In this document: in pieces, positions 33,274 to 43,009 of the stretch
Numbering within the stretch: position 1 is the stretch's first letter
How the letters are laid out: every line of letters starts with the position of its first letter
From: Deltaproteobacteria bacterium UBA2409
Lineage (GTDB): Bacteria > Bdellovibrionota_C > UBA2361 > DDRT01
Direction: 5' to 3'
Assembly (NCBI GenBank): GCA_002343185.1
Contig: DDRT01000022.1
Coordinates: 107,572-166,891, forward strand
DNA: 59,320 nt
Translations under genes and position numbers: made by a program
Notes under the pieces: model-generated
Seen by the model: only the letters and a program-made list of their open reading frames with translations
Database searches by the model: none
Told to the model about the DNA's origin: nothing

Positions 33274-36200
33274 TTGAAACACTATTTTGCAAAAGCTTGG
33301 TTTATTGGTGAGCTTCTAAGAGATTCTCGTAGAACCATTGTAATCACTCATGACCAGCAAAGTAGAGAAGATTTAACCCACGACTTAGAAACAATGGTAG
33401 GGGAAACTAAACCTTTCCCCTCTTGGGAGCTATTGCCTTATGAAGCTATCTCCCCATCACCTGATATAACTGCTAGTAGAATTTCATGCCTAAATTCTCT
33501 TAGTGGGGATTTTTTAATAATAACCCAAAGCTCTGAGCTTCTAAGAAAAACTATCCCCTTAGAGCTAATTAAAGACAGCTCAATTAATTTGAAAATCGGA
33601 GGAAAAGTTAGTTCTGACTCTCTTGAAACTTTGGGATACACACATACTTCCTTAGTCTCAGAGGTTGGTCAGTATGGGACAAGAGGCGATGTTATAGACA
33701 TTTTTCCAGTTGGATACAGAAATCCAATAAGACTTGAAGGGCGAGAAAAATTAGTCTCAATTAGAGAGTTCGACCCTGAATCTCAAAGATCTATAAATAG
33801 TCTAGAAAGCTTGGAGATCTTAAGAATAAGAGAAACTATGCTTCCAGACTCTTCCTTAATACCTGCTCTTGCAAAAGCCTCGGAAGCTCCACCTTCAGAG
33901 GAGAAGGACCTATTAAACAAAATTGATTCAGGAAAATTTTTTGAAGGGTGTGAGTGGTTATCACCAAAGCATTCAACAATCCTTGAGATCCTTCCAAAGG
34001 ATACGAAGATTTTACTATTGGAGAAGGATAAGATCTATGAGGCTCTAGAAGAGGAAGAAAATCTCATACTTGAGAGATTTAACCGAATGAGAGAGGAGCA
34101 CAGGATAGTGCTTGAACCATCAAACCTCTTCTTAAAAGCCACAAAGGTAAAAAATTTATTAAAAGAAAGTCAAAGTTTCGATTCTCTTTACACAAAAAAA
34201 GCTCCAAAAGTTCTCCCTCAAGCTGAACTTAAGATCAAAACAATTTCTAAGATTGGATCTGGAGATGCATTTTTACCTCTTAGAAACAACATAAAGGAAT
34301 GGAGAAAAGATGCAAAACATCGAGTCGCATTTATTGTTGGAACCCGGGAGAGAGCTGAGAGATTTAAACGAATACTTCTTAATAATGTTGAGATGGATAG
34401 TCCAATTTTAGAGACAACATTAGTTAAGTGGTTCAATGAAACAACAGATCCAGTTGCTATATTAATTGGATCCTTAAAATCAGGATTTATCCTGAAAGAT
34501 GAGGGGCTCAGTGTAATTTCAGAAGAAGAACTTTTTGGGGAGAGATCCTTCAGGCAAAAAAAAGCAAAAAGAGTGAGTCTAAAAAAACTTCTTGCCTCCT
34601 TAGGGAATCTATCAGAGGGAGATTATGTTGTTCATACTGACTCTGGAATAGCAAAATATGAAGGTATTGTTCATAGGAGTGGTGACGGATATGAGGGAGA
34701 TTTTTTAGTTCTTAGGTTTGCTGATAGTAAACTTTTTGTACCAGTTCACAATGTTTCAAAAATTCAAAAATTTGTGGCTGCTGATGGTCAAGTTCCTCAA
34801 CTAGATAAGCTAAGCAACCCCTACAAGTGGATAAAAACTAAAAAGAAAGTCAAAGATTCCGTAGCGGTATTAGCAGGTGATTTAATAAAACTATATGCAG
34901 CTAGAAGTGTCGCAAAAGGCTGGAGATATGATCATATCGGAGCCTTGGATGATCAGTTTGCAGAATCATTCCCTTTTGACGAAACCCCAGATCAGGCAAA
35001 AGCAATAGAAGAATCACTTAATGACCTTGCAAGTGATATGCCTATGGATAGGCTTGTTTGTGGGGATGTTGGATTTGGAAAAACGGAAGTTGCAATTAGA
35101 GCCGCCTATAAAGTCGCTCAACATAGAAGACAGGTAGCTGTACTTGTTCCAACAACGATTCTTGTTGAACAGCATAAGAGAAGTTTTGAAAAAAGGTTTG
35201 GAGGCTATGATATAGTAACAGAGGGTGTAAGTAGGTTTTCATCTCCTAAAAAAAATAAAGAAGTTTTAAAAAGACTAGGAGAAGGGGAAGTCGACATTGT
35301 AATTGGAACTCACAGGCTTCTATCGAAAGACGTAGTTTTTAAAGACTTAGGCTTAGTTATAATCGATGAAGAGCATCGTTTTGGTGTAAAACAAAAAGAA
35401 AAGTTCAAGGCCTTAAAAAAATCGGTAGATGTCTTAACACTAACTGCAACTCCAATTCCAAGAACTCTTCATATGTCTTTGTTGGATATAAAAGATATAA
35501 GCATTATTGCAACACCTCCAGCTGACAGAAGATTAATTAGAACCTACATCTCTGATGACTCGATTGTTGAAGATGCAATTCAAAGGGAGTTAAAGCGAAA
35601 TGGTCAAGTTTTCTTCGTCCACAATAAGATTCCACAACTACCAACCTTTGCGCACAGAATTAAAGAGATGTTCCCAGAGGCAAAAGTTGCCTTTGCTCAT
35701 GGACAGATGAATGAAAGGGACCTAGAGCTTATAATGAAGCAATTTCTTGAAAGAGAGATTGATATTTTAATTTCAACAACCATAGTTGAATCAGGTATCG
35801 ATATTCCAAACGCCAACACAATAATAATCTCAGATGCTCCACACTTTGGGTTAGCTCAGCTATATCAACTTAGAGGCCGAGTTGGACGAAGTAGCAGGCA
35901 AGCATATTGTTATTTTTTAGTTCCTAAAACTAAAAAGCTTTCCTTAGATGCAGAAAAACGACTTGAGGCACTAAAATCTCTTGACGACTTAGGACTTGGT
36001 TTTCAACTTGCAGTGCGAGATTTAGAGATAAGAGGAGCTGGAAATCTTCTAGGTAAGGAGCAGTCTGGAAATGTAATTTCAGTAGGGTTTGAGCTTTACT
36101 CACAAATATTAAAAGAGGCAGTAGCAAACCTAAAAGGAGAGGAGCTTGAACTTGAGGATCTAATTGAGCCGGAGGTCAGATTCTTAGGTGGCGCCTATAT

Positions 36201-36594
36201 ACCTGAAGATTTTATCCCCGATATATCAGAAAGATTAATTCTGTATCAAAGACTCTCAGGTGCAAGAAGCGATGATGATTTTAGAGATCTTAAAGAGGAG
36301 ATCTCGGATCGGTTTGGAAATCTGCCACGAGAGTTCCGAAGCTATTTCGATCTAATGCGATGTAGAGCTCTCTTTAAACAAAAAGGAATATTGCGAGCTG
36401 AGCAAAAGGATACTGAGATTCTACTGACTCTATCCCCAAGAGCCTCATTTTCCATGGATAAGCTTGAAAAAGTACTTTCTGACTCTATTTCTCTCTCAAA
36501 AAACCTTATCCTTTCAGTTAAAACTAAACAGGTCTTAGAGCCAGGCGAGATACTAGGGGTATGTTATGAGATTTTTGAAACTATTGAGGAATAG
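33274..36594 (+). CDS. mfd: Transcription-repair coupling factor Mfd
   Basis: Displaces RNA polymerase stalled at lesions and recruits UvrA. The 1106-aa product starts at TTG 33274, slightly shorter than E. coli Mfd (1148 aa) at the N-terminus, with the UvrB-homology part (SWELLPYEAISPSPDI, ISCLNSL) present. The RNAP-interacting domain (GDYVVHTDSGIAKYEGI) follows at about 450. Helicase motifs are CGDVGFGKTEVAIRAA (Walker A near 597), IIDEEHRFGVKQKEK (about 696), TATPIPRTLHMS, and a C-terminal D7 region. It is divergent from pilT by 77 bp. Confidence 0.96.
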   Translation: MKHYFAKAWFIGELLRDSRRTIVITHDQQSREDLTHDLETMVGETKPFPSWELLPYEAISPSPDITASRISCLNSLSGDFLIITQSSELLRKTIPLELIKDSSINLKIGGKVSSDSLETLGYTHTSLVSEVGQYGTRGDVIDIFPVGYRNPIRLEGREKLVSIREFDPESQRSINSLESLEILRIRETMLPDSSLIPALAKASEAPPSEEKDLLNKIDSGKFFEGCEWLSPKHSTILEILPKDTKILLLEKDKIYEALEEEENLILERFNRMREEHRIVLEPSNLFLKATKVKNLLKESQSFDSLYTKKAPKVLPQAELKIKTISKIGSGDAFLPLRNNIKEWRKDAKHRVAFIVGTRERAERFKRILLNNVEMDSPILETTLVKWFNETTDPVAILIGSLKSGFILKDEGLSVISEEELFGERSFRQKKAKRVSLKKLLASLGNLSEGDYVVHTDSGIAKYEGIVHRSGDGYEGDFLVLRFADSKLFVPVHNVSKIQKFVAADGQVPQLDKLSNPYKWIKTKKKVKDSVAVLAGDLIKLYAARSVAKGWRYDHIGALDDQFAESFPFDETPDQAKAIEESLNDLASDMPMDRLVCGDVGFGKTEVAIRAAYKVAQHRRQVAVLVPTTILVEQHKRSFEKRFGGYDIVTEGVSRFSSPKKNKEVLKRLGEGEVDIVIGTHRLLSKDVVFKDLGLVIIDEEHRFGVKQKEKFKALKKSVDVLTLTATPIPRTLHMSLLDIKDISIIATPPADRRLIRTYISDDSIVEDAIQRELKRNGQVFFVHNKIPQLPTFAHRIKEMFPEAKVAFAHGQMNERDLELIMKQFLEREIDILISTTIVESGIDIPNANTIIISDAPHFGLAQLYQLRGRVGRSSRQAYCYFLVPKTKKLSLDAEKRLEALKSLDDLGLGFQLAVRDLEIRGAGNLLGKEQSGNVISVGFELYSQILKEAVANLKGEELELEDLIEPEVRFLGGAYIPEDFIPDISERLILYQRLSGARSDDDFRDLKEEISDRFGNLPREFRSYFDLMRCRALFKQKGILRAEQKDTEILLTLSPRASFSMDKLEKVLSDSISLSKNLILSVKTKQVLEPGEILGVCYEIFETIEE

Positions 36595-36619
36595 CTTCAA
36601 ATAATTAAAGATATATAGG

Positions 36620-37525
36620 ATGAGACTGATAATTTCCTATATACTTTTTGTCACCCCACTCTTAGCAGAGCCTATTGACTCTGTAATAGCTGCCATAAAT
36701 GATGAGCCAGTCTTACTTTCCGAGATCAGGAACAGATATAACAATCAAAAGATATCACTAAACGATCTTAAAACTTCAGAAAAAGCCAAAGCTGCTTTTG
36801 ATAACTACCTACTAGAAAGATTGATCCAGGTAGAAGCAAAATCAAAAGGACTCACAGCTACTCCAACAGATATTGATAACTATATTAATCAGGTAGCAGC
36901 TCAAAACGGCCTAACAAGAGATGGCTTTGAAAAAGCTCTCTCTAATCAAGGTAAATCGATTGAGCAATATAAGCTAGAAATCGAAAATGAAATTTTAAAA
37001 GGCAAGCTTCTATCAGGGGAGCTTAGAAGAAGCATTGTTGTATCAGACAGTGAAGCTTCTTCTCTTCTAAGAAAAGCAAAAGGAGTCACAGCATCGCCAA
37101 TTGAAACTATCACCCTACGTCAAATAGTAGTCTCTAAGAAAAATCGTACTAAAGAAGAAATAATGGGTCTAATTACCACTATCCTCGGCGAGCTCAAAGA
37201 TTCTGATTTTGAAGATGTTGCTAATGAGTACTCAGAAGGTGAATCAAATTTAGGCACTATTGAAGAGTCTTCATTATCAAAAGAGATCTTCGATGCGGTT
37301 GGTTACCTTAAGCCTCTTGAGCCTTCAGCCCCGGTTGAGGACTCTGAGAATGTGTATATCTACTTCATCGAATCAAGAACAAGAATCCTGAAAAATGATG
37401 AGTTTACAAAGGAAGATCTTGAGAAGGCTCGTGAGTTTCTAAGAGATCGAAAGCTTGAGTCCAGGATGAGTGGATACGTAACCGAGGAGTTAACAAGGAA
37501 GCATAGTATAGATAAAAAGATCTAA
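36620..37525 (+). CDS. SurA-like periplasmic chaperone / peptidyl-prolyl isomerase
   Basis: This 301-aa protein has a signal peptide (MRLIISYILFVTPLLA) and an SurA N-terminal domain (IDSVIAAINDEPVLLSEI and the following helices). A parvulin-like region follows (TLRQIVVSKKNRT, DFEDVANEYSEG, NLGTIEESSLSKEIFDAV). It folds or escorts outer-membrane proteins in the periplasm. It is shorter than E. coli SurA (428 aa) because only one parvulin domain is present. It lies 25 bp after mfd and probably shares its transcript. Its 3' end overlaps the hybrid kinase by 4 bp, tail to tail. Confidence 0.88.
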   Translation: MRLIISYILFVTPLLAEPIDSVIAAINDEPVLLSEIRNRYNNQKISLNDLKTSEKAKAAFDNYLLERLIQVEAKSKGLTATPTDIDNYINQVAAQNGLTRDGFEKALSNQGKSIEQYKLEIENEILKGKLLSGELRRSIVVSDSEASSLLRKAKGVTASPIETITLRQIVVSKKNRTKEEIMGLITTILGELKDSDFEDVANEYSEGESNLGTIEESSLSKEIFDAVGYLKPLEPSAPVEDSENVYIYFIESRTRILKNDEFTKEDLEKAREFLRDRKLESRMSGYVTEELTRKHSIDKKI

Positions 37526-39867
37526 ACCATAACCCGCTTAAGTACCTTATCAATATTTTCAGGTCTTATTGGTTTAAAAAGAATATCATTCATCCCTGCA
37601 TCTTTCATCTTTGCTTGCTCCTCTTCAAGAACATGCGCAGTTATAGCAACGACAGGAATCTTAGATCCACTCTCTCTTAATTTCCTAGCAACTGTGTACC
37701 CATCCATGATTGGCATTGAGATATCAGTTAAAAGAAGATCAAAAGATCTGTCCTCTTCAAGAGTTTTAACTGCCTGGGCTCCGTCTTCAACACAAACAAC
37801 ATCATGCCCAGCTTCCCTTAGAAGATCTTCTAAAATAATTCGATTAGTTCTTGTGTCATCAGCCACAAGAATTCTCAAAGATCTTCCCTTACTTAGTTCA
37901 TAGCTGCTCGACTTCTTAGCTCCATAAATAAGATCTTGAAGATCATCGATCAAAAATGGGCTTGATATGATCTTATCTAATCCAGCCTTATAAAGCCTGT
38001 CTCTAAGATCTAGATTAGTTGGACTTACAACTGCAATCATCTTAGGATTTATTTCTGATATGGTGTCTTCTTCTGTAACTATCTCCAGTTCACCATTGAG
38101 AGAGATATCTACACTGTATTCTCTTAGAACTTTAGCAACGGAATTTTCTCCAAGGAGCCTTACACTTGGAATCTTAGAACTGAATTCTTGAATCCCGACA
38201 AATGGGATATGAACAAAAAATGAGCTTCCCTTTCCTTCCTGGCTTTCTACCCAGATCTTTCCACCTTGAGCTTCAACTGTTTGTTTAACAATCGATAGTC
38301 CAAGTCCAGTACCTTGATAAACCCTGGTGATGCTCTCATCGGCTTGCTTGAACGGCTCAAATATTGATTGGATCTTGTTTTTTGGAATTCCTATTCCTGT
38401 GTCCCAAACCTTGATGTTTAAATTATCTTTAACCTCTAATCCGACTTCTCCTTTACTTGTAAATTTAATGGAGTTCCCAAGAAGATTTACAAGAACCTGC
38501 TTAAGTCTTGTCGGATCTCCTTTAACCTTGGCTGGAACATTTGGAGAAACAGATAGTTTAATTGAAACCCCTTCTTTTAATCTTCCTGCTACAGTTTCAA
38601 GAGCCTCTTTAGCAATTTTTCTAGGGTTAAATTCAATTGTTTCAAAGGTTAGCTCTCCCTTCTCCACAGCTGAAAAATCCAAAATTTCATTTATTAAAGT
38701 AAGAAGCCCTTCAGCGTTTGATCCCTGTAAATTTAGTAACTCAATAAGCTCTTTTTGATTATTTCGCTTAGTGAGCATTGAATTCAGTCCTATAATTCCA
38801 GCTATTGGGGTTCTAAGTTCATGGCTAACTCTGGCTATAAACTTAGACTTTGCATCGTTAGCTGCCTGCGCCTCAAGTCTTGCTGCTCTGATTTGACGAA
38901 GCATGTTGTTTATCTCTTTTCCAAGACGCTTAAACTCAGGACTTCCTGCTTCAGTAACATTAAGATCTTTGTACTTCTCTGCTCCTATTTTTTCTGTCTC
39001 AGTTCCTATTCTTGTAAGCGGATCTAATACTGAAGATTTAACAAACATTATAGCAATTACGAGTGTAATAACTGTGAAGAATAATACATATAGTGTAGCG
39101 GTATCCCGCGCATTTAGTCCCCGCTGATATATGTCTCGTGGCAGTTTAATCTCAAACTTTAGAATCGGCTTTTTATCTACTCCTCTAAGAACATCCTGAA
39201 CTAATAGTGAGTCAGAAAAGAGCTTTATTATAGAGTGACTTGGAAATTGTGTTTCGATATTATCAAAAACAACAGGAACTTTAGTTAGCTCGTTTATTTT
39301 CTGAACAGTTTCCTCAGAAAAATCTCTCGTAAAGAGAATTGTTCCTTTGACTTCTGCTGTGCCTGCACTATCAGTAACTGGAGCTGCTCCTGCTAGAAGA
39401 TTCCTTCCATCAGTTCTGATAAGCCCATGACTTGGTGATTCTGCAGCTTGCTTTGCAACTAGGAAGAGTTCTTTTGCTTCTCTTTCATTAAGCTCTGCGA
39501 CTTCTTCTTCCCCAACTTTGAGAGCTCGAACTATATTCCCTTTTAAATCAAACATTATAAAATGACGTAGTCGTAACTGACTAAGAGCCTCAAAAGTTAA
39601 ATTAGACTGTTCATATTCATCGTCTTTAGAATCAAAATAGGAGTAAGTGTCATCCCAGGCTCCCCACTCTTCAGCCTTAAGTGCTATTTCCTCTTTAAGT
39701 ACAGTAACTGCCTCTTTAACTCTCTCAGCGTTTCTAAGAGCATTTTCATTTTCTAGTCGTAAGAAATCACTCATTATTAGTTGGTCAAAGACCAAATAAA
39801 GTGAACCTGCTAGAACTAAAAATGTGAGGCTTAGGTAAATTGCAACTCTATCTCTTAATTTCATCAC
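37522..39867 (-). CDS. CHASE4 hybrid sensor histidine kinase
   Basis: This 781-aa protein has two membrane helices (about 10-29 and 258-280) around an extracytoplasmic CHASE4-like domain (LKEEIALKAEEWGAWDDTYSY). HAMP (about 285-335), HisKA (phospho-acceptor H349 in RVSHELRTPIAG), HATPase_c (N, G1 DTGIGIP, G2 GTGLGLSIVK) and a C-terminal receiver with D715 in LLTDISMPIMDGY follow. The region between HATPase and receiver looks like a second, degenerate receiver. The signal is unknown. The nearby Hpt-containing protein at 50837 could be its phosphorelay partner. Confidence 0.93.
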   Translation of the reverse strand: MMKLRDRVAIYLSLTFLVLAGSLYLVFDQLIMSDFLRLENENALRNAERVKEAVTVLKEEIALKAEEWGAWDDTYSYFDSKDDEYEQSNLTFEALSQLRLRHFIMFDLKGNIVRALKVGEEEVAELNEREAKELFLVAKQAAESPSHGLIRTDGRNLLAGAAPVTDSAGTAEVKGTILFTRDFSEETVQKINELTKVPVVFDNIETQFPSHSIIKLFSDSLLVQDVLRGVDKKPILKFEIKLPRDIYQRGLNARDTATLYVLFFTVITLVIAIMFVKSSVLDPLTRIGTETEKIGAEKYKDLNVTEAGSPEFKRLGKEINNMLRQIRAARLEAQAANDAKSKFIARVSHELRTPIAGIIGLNSMLTKRNNQKELIELLNLQGSNAEGLLTLINEILDFSAVEKGELTFETIEFNPRKIAKEALETVAGRLKEGVSIKLSVSPNVPAKVKGDPTRLKQVLVNLLGNSIKFTSKGEVGLEVKDNLNIKVWDTGIGIPKNKIQSIFEPFKQADESITRVYQGTGLGLSIVKQTVEAQGGKIWVESQEGKGSSFFVHIPFVGIQEFSSKIPSVRLLGENSVAKVLREYSVDISLNGELEIVTEEDTISEINPKMIAVVSPTNLDLRDRLYKAGLDKIISSPFLIDDLQDLIYGAKKSSSYELSKGRSLRILVADDTRTNRIILEDLLREAGHDVVCVEDGAQAVKTLEEDRSFDLLLTDISMPIMDGYTVARKLRESGSKIPVVAITAHVLEEEQAKMKDAGMNDILFKPIRPENIDKVLKRVMV

Positions 39868-40038
39868 AGCAAGGTATCGGGTCTCTAAGAGATTTACTTA
39901 AGTTAAACAGTGTTAGGTAAAATTACTAAATTTTAACTCAATGATTTCGATACTTTAGGGGCTTTTCTCACAGGTAATGATATGAATTAGTATCAATCTA
40001 AGCTAAACTCCTCATAACTTCTCTTAGGAAGTTTGCTT

Positions 40039-40644
40039 ATGTCAGCTGCTGTTACTCCATTACTTAAACGAGCAAGGATCAATAGCTCAATAGACTGGGT
40101 TCATCCTAAAGTTACAGTTAGAGACACGCACAAAATTGGTCTTGGTCTGTTGGCCACTGATCTAATTCCAAAAGGCAGTACAGTTATTCTTTTTGGTGGA
40201 AAGATAATGACCTGGAACGAGGTTCTATCTCTTGATCCAGACATGCAGGATATACCATATCAAATAGCTGATGATCTTTTTTTTGGAATTGAGTTTAGAG
40301 AAGACCTAGGAGCTGGTGAACGAATTAATCACTCCTGCAATCCTAACTGTGGCTTTACTTCTGAGATGAAGCTTATAGCTATCAGAGACATTTATCCTGG
40401 TGAGGATGTAACGATGGACTATGCAACCTGTACAAGCTTAGAAAGTTACTCTCTTGTATGCAAATGTGGAGAAATTAATTGTAGAGGAGTAATCACTGGG
40501 AATGATTGGAAACTACCCATCATTCAAGAGAAACTTGGGGAATACTATCAACCATATTTAAAGGATAAGCTAAAACCGAAAAGTTTAAAGGAAAAGCTTG
40601 GAAGATTTTTAGTGAAATTAGGAACTTCGATTGAAAATAGTTAG
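40039..40644 (+). CDS. SET-domain protein lysine methyltransferase
   Basis: This 201-aa protein (ATG 40039 with AGGAAG upstream; TTG 40033 is weaker) contains a complete SET core: KIGLGLLATDLIPKG, ERINHSCNPNCGF (N97-H-S-C100), GEDVTMDY with Y128, and a post-SET zinc motif C141-K-C143-x4-C148. SET proteins methylate lysine with S-adenosylmethionine; the substrate here is unknown. It overlaps the next gene by 14 bp. Bacterial SET proteins are uncommon and may be acquired from, or aimed at, eukaryotes, but that is inference. Confidence 0.9.
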   Translation: MSAAVTPLLKRARINSSIDWVHPKVTVRDTHKIGLGLLATDLIPKGSTVILFGGKIMTWNEVLSLDPDMQDIPYQIADDLFFGIEFREDLGAGERINHSCNPNCGFTSEMKLIAIRDIYPGEDVTMDYATCTSLESYSLVCKCGEINCRGVITGNDWKLPIIQEKLGEYYQPYLKDKLKPKSLKEKLGRFLVKLGTSIENS

Positions 40645-41173
40645 ATTTTTTATTGATTTGTACAGACATCACTGGCTAGCAACCCCAATAGCTGCCGTTG
40701 CTGCAATAGTGTCTACAACTTTGGCTGCTCTAATTATGGCGATTATTGCACCTGTAACTTATGAGCTATTAAGTAAAAGTCAGGCAATCGTGTTTCATGC
40801 ACTTCTTGGTCCGATGCTTGCCTATATCTTTTACCTATCAGTCTACTATGGTGGGATGTTTTTAAAAGAAAGGCACTCACTTTATGATAATGGCGAACTC
40901 GATAAAGTTAAGTTCAAAAACTGGCTTCGTGTAGTAAAGTATGACTACATAGCTCATCTTCCTTCAGACTGTTACCTAATAACTCTAGCTGCAATTATGC
41001 AAGCAGGACTTGAGACTTCAGGTGTACACATATTTTTTGCTGTTCTAATAAGCCAATTTGTTGATGATTTTATTACCTTCTTAAAAGAACCTGCTCTTTG
41101 GGGTGGCGCTAAAGCTTTAGTCTCCTGGGAGGATAAAAGAGGTAAAACTTTGACTGGAAGTATAATTAAATAG
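40631..41173 (+). CDS. Small integral membrane protein coupled to the SET gene
   Basis: This 180-aa protein has about four membrane helices (20-45, 55-75, 110-128, 133-150) and a basic loop (MFLKERHSLYDNGELDKVKFK). The frame starts at TTG 40631 inside the SET gene, so expression depends on it. No family recognised. Its 3' end overlaps the kynureninase gene by 8 bp, tail to tail. Confidence 0.6.
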   Translation: MKIVRFFIDLYRHHWLATPIAAVAAIVSTTLAALIMAIIAPVTYELLSKSQAIVFHALLGPMLAYIFYLSVYYGGMFLKERHSLYDNGELDKVKFKNWLRVVKYDYIAHLPSDCYLITLAAIMQAGLETSGVHIFFAVLISQFVDDFITFLKEPALWGGAKALVSWEDKRGKTLTGSIIK

Positions 41174-42272
41174 TTTTTTTCACAATTCCTACACAACTCT
41201 CAACATCATTTCGATCCTGATATATCCCGAAACCAAATCTTAGATTATCTCCCCTTATGTCCGTAACAACATTTTTTGATTTTAGTTCCTGATATAATCT
41301 TTTTGAATTTTCAGATCGAAAAGTAAAAAAATGTCCGTGAGAATATCCGGGAATCTTAAGAAGTGAGCTTTTTAAACTATCAGGAATAAGCTCTAAGAAA
41401 TACTCTTGAAGTCCTACAACATAACTATGGACATCCTCAATAGGAGGAAGATTATCCATAGTAGCATTAAACCTGTACAGACCACTCGGATCAAATGTTG
41501 CGCCCCAAAATCTAAAACAATCATTACTAAAAGGGACACCTGTTTGCTTTTCAGTCAAGGTTCCATAAGCGGCAAACCAACCTGTATTTGTTGGTTTAAA
41601 TTTAGTTTCTTTAGGAATAGCCATAAAACATGCTCCTTCTCCACTTTGAGCATATTTATATCCACCACCAATATAAAAAATACGATTTTGGATTTCACTT
41701 AAGTCAGTAGGTAGCGCACAAAACCCATGATACCCATCAATTACTATCATCTTAGAGTCAAGCGATTTAACTAGACCAGCTAAATCTTGGACAACGAAAC
41801 CTGTTTCAAAAAATACTTGACTTAAAAAAGTTATATCAAAGCTCTGGCCTTTAAATCTATCTTCGAAACTTTCAAATGGTTCAACCTGAATTCTTGTAAC
41901 TTCAGCAAAACCACACTCCTCGTATCTAGCGATCTGTCTTCTAAAGCTATGGAACTCACCATCGGTTGTTAAGATCTTAATTGGTCTTTCAAAGCATGAA
42001 AGTAGTCTTACAACTAACTCATGTGTGTTTGGAGCAAAGCAGATTTGGTTAGGGTCTGATAAATTTAAGATTCTAGCTATATGATTTTGCGCTTTTGGGA
42101 TTACCTCTCCAAAAATCTTATCCCATTTATTATCAGCATACTTTGCAGCATCATCCCAATAGGCTAGGTGAGCATCTCGACTTACATCCATCCATAAATG
42201 ATGACTGTGGGCAGCAAAATGAAGCCTTGGAGAGTCAAGAAATCTTGAATATAGGTGCTTATACATTCTCAT
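41166..42272 (-). CDS. kynU: Kynureninase-type class V PLP enzyme
   Basis: Cleaves kynurenine to anthranilate and alanine. From ATG 42272 it is 368 aa; TTG 42302 would add ten residues. PLP-enzyme landmarks of the class V/kynureninase family are visible: the SQVFFETGFVVQDLAGLV strand, D-x-x-H in VIDGYHGFCALP, and the Schiff-base lysine in YIGGGYKYAQSGEGACF. The N-terminal LHFAAHSHHLW resembles a less studied kynureninase-like branch, so specificity is inferred mainly from its place beside kynB and kynA. It is divergent from kynB with about 55 bp between starts. Confidence 0.82.
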   Translation of the reverse strand: MRMYKHLYSRFLDSPRLHFAAHSHHLWMDVSRDAHLAYWDDAAKYADNKWDKIFGEVIPKAQNHIARILNLSDPNQICFAPNTHELVVRLLSCFERPIKILTTDGEFHSFRRQIARYEECGFAEVTRIQVEPFESFEDRFKGQSFDITFLSQVFFETGFVVQDLAGLVKSLDSKMIVIDGYHGFCALPTDLSEIQNRIFYIGGGYKYAQSGEGACFMAIPKETKFKPTNTGWFAAYGTLTEKQTGVPFSNDCFRFWGATFDPSGLYRFNATMDNLPPIEDVHSYVVGLQEYFLELIPDSLKSSLLKIPGYSHGHFFTFRSENSKRLYQELKSKNVVTDIRGDNLRFGFGIYQDRNDVESCVGIVKKTI

Positions 42273-42328
42273 AAGGCTAAAGTCCGCCTTCCTAGAAAGC
42301 AAGCAATTCTTATGGTAAACCTCAGCAT

Positions 42329-43009
42329 ATGCCGTTTATACTAAGCGGATTAGTTCACACAAGGCTTCAAGGGCTCTTTGGAGAGGGCGCTCCTTATTCA
42401 ACGGAGGTTATTTATAACTTTGAAAGCGGGCCACCTGTTAGATACTCCTCACATACTCTAAAACCACACAGCATTCCCCACATCGATGCGCCTTCCCATA
42501 TACTAAAAGATGGTAAAACCATTGATGAGCTTTTCAAGAGTCCAGAGTTGTTTTACGGAAAAGTTACTGTTTTAAAATTAGAAGGGAATAATTGGAGACC
42601 CTTAGGAAATGGTCAATATCTTTGGGAGATAAAGCGTGAAGAGATCGATCTTTCGGTTCCTCCTGAAAGACTTTTTATATATCCAAGCTCTGCGCCTCTG
42701 ACTAAAGATGGCTATCAAGATTCAAATTATATCTCTGTTCTCTCAATAGAAGCTGCAGAGTGGTTAGTATCAGATGGAAATTTTAAAGCGTTCGGCACTA
42801 GCTGGAAGTCGAGTGATTATCAGCCAGAAAGTAGAGAAAGACCGGTTCATAAAATTTTGCTGAGTAGTGCTGTTCTTTTTGAGCAATTAAAACTTCATCA
42901 TGTGCCACAAGGAGAGTATTTTCTCTGCGGGTTTCCGCTATGTCTTGAAGGAGCAAGTGAATCACCACTAACACCAGTTTTATTTTCAAAAGAGGAGCTA
43001 TGGATCTAA
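42329..43009 (+). CDS. kynB: Kynurenine formamidase (cyclase family)
   Basis: Hydrolyses N-formylkynurenine to kynurenine and formate. This is a 226-aa cyclase-family (PF04199) protein with the metal motif H47-x3-H51-x-D53-x3-H57 in PHSIPHIDAPSH. It differs from the common HxGTHxDxxxH at the G and T positions. Its end overlaps kynA by 10 bp. The assignment depends on the family plus the kynA and kynU context. Confidence 0.9.
   Translation: MPFILSGLVHTRLQGLFGEGAPYSTEVIYNFESGPPVRYSSHTLKPHSIPHIDAPSHILKDGKTIDELFKSPELFYGKVTVLKLEGNNWRPLGNGQYLWEIKREEIDLSVPPERLFIYPSSAPLTKDGYQDSNYISVLSIEAAEWLVSDGNFKAFGTSWKSSDYQPESRERPVHKILLSSAVLFEQLKLHHVPQGEYFLCGFPLCLEGASESPLTPVLFSKEELWI

Noticed and set aside
38327..38758. 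143-codon plus-strand frame opposite the hybrid kinase
   Set aside because: It is antisense to conserved HisKA and HATPase motifs, has low-complexity Ser/Leu composition, and has no ribosome site.
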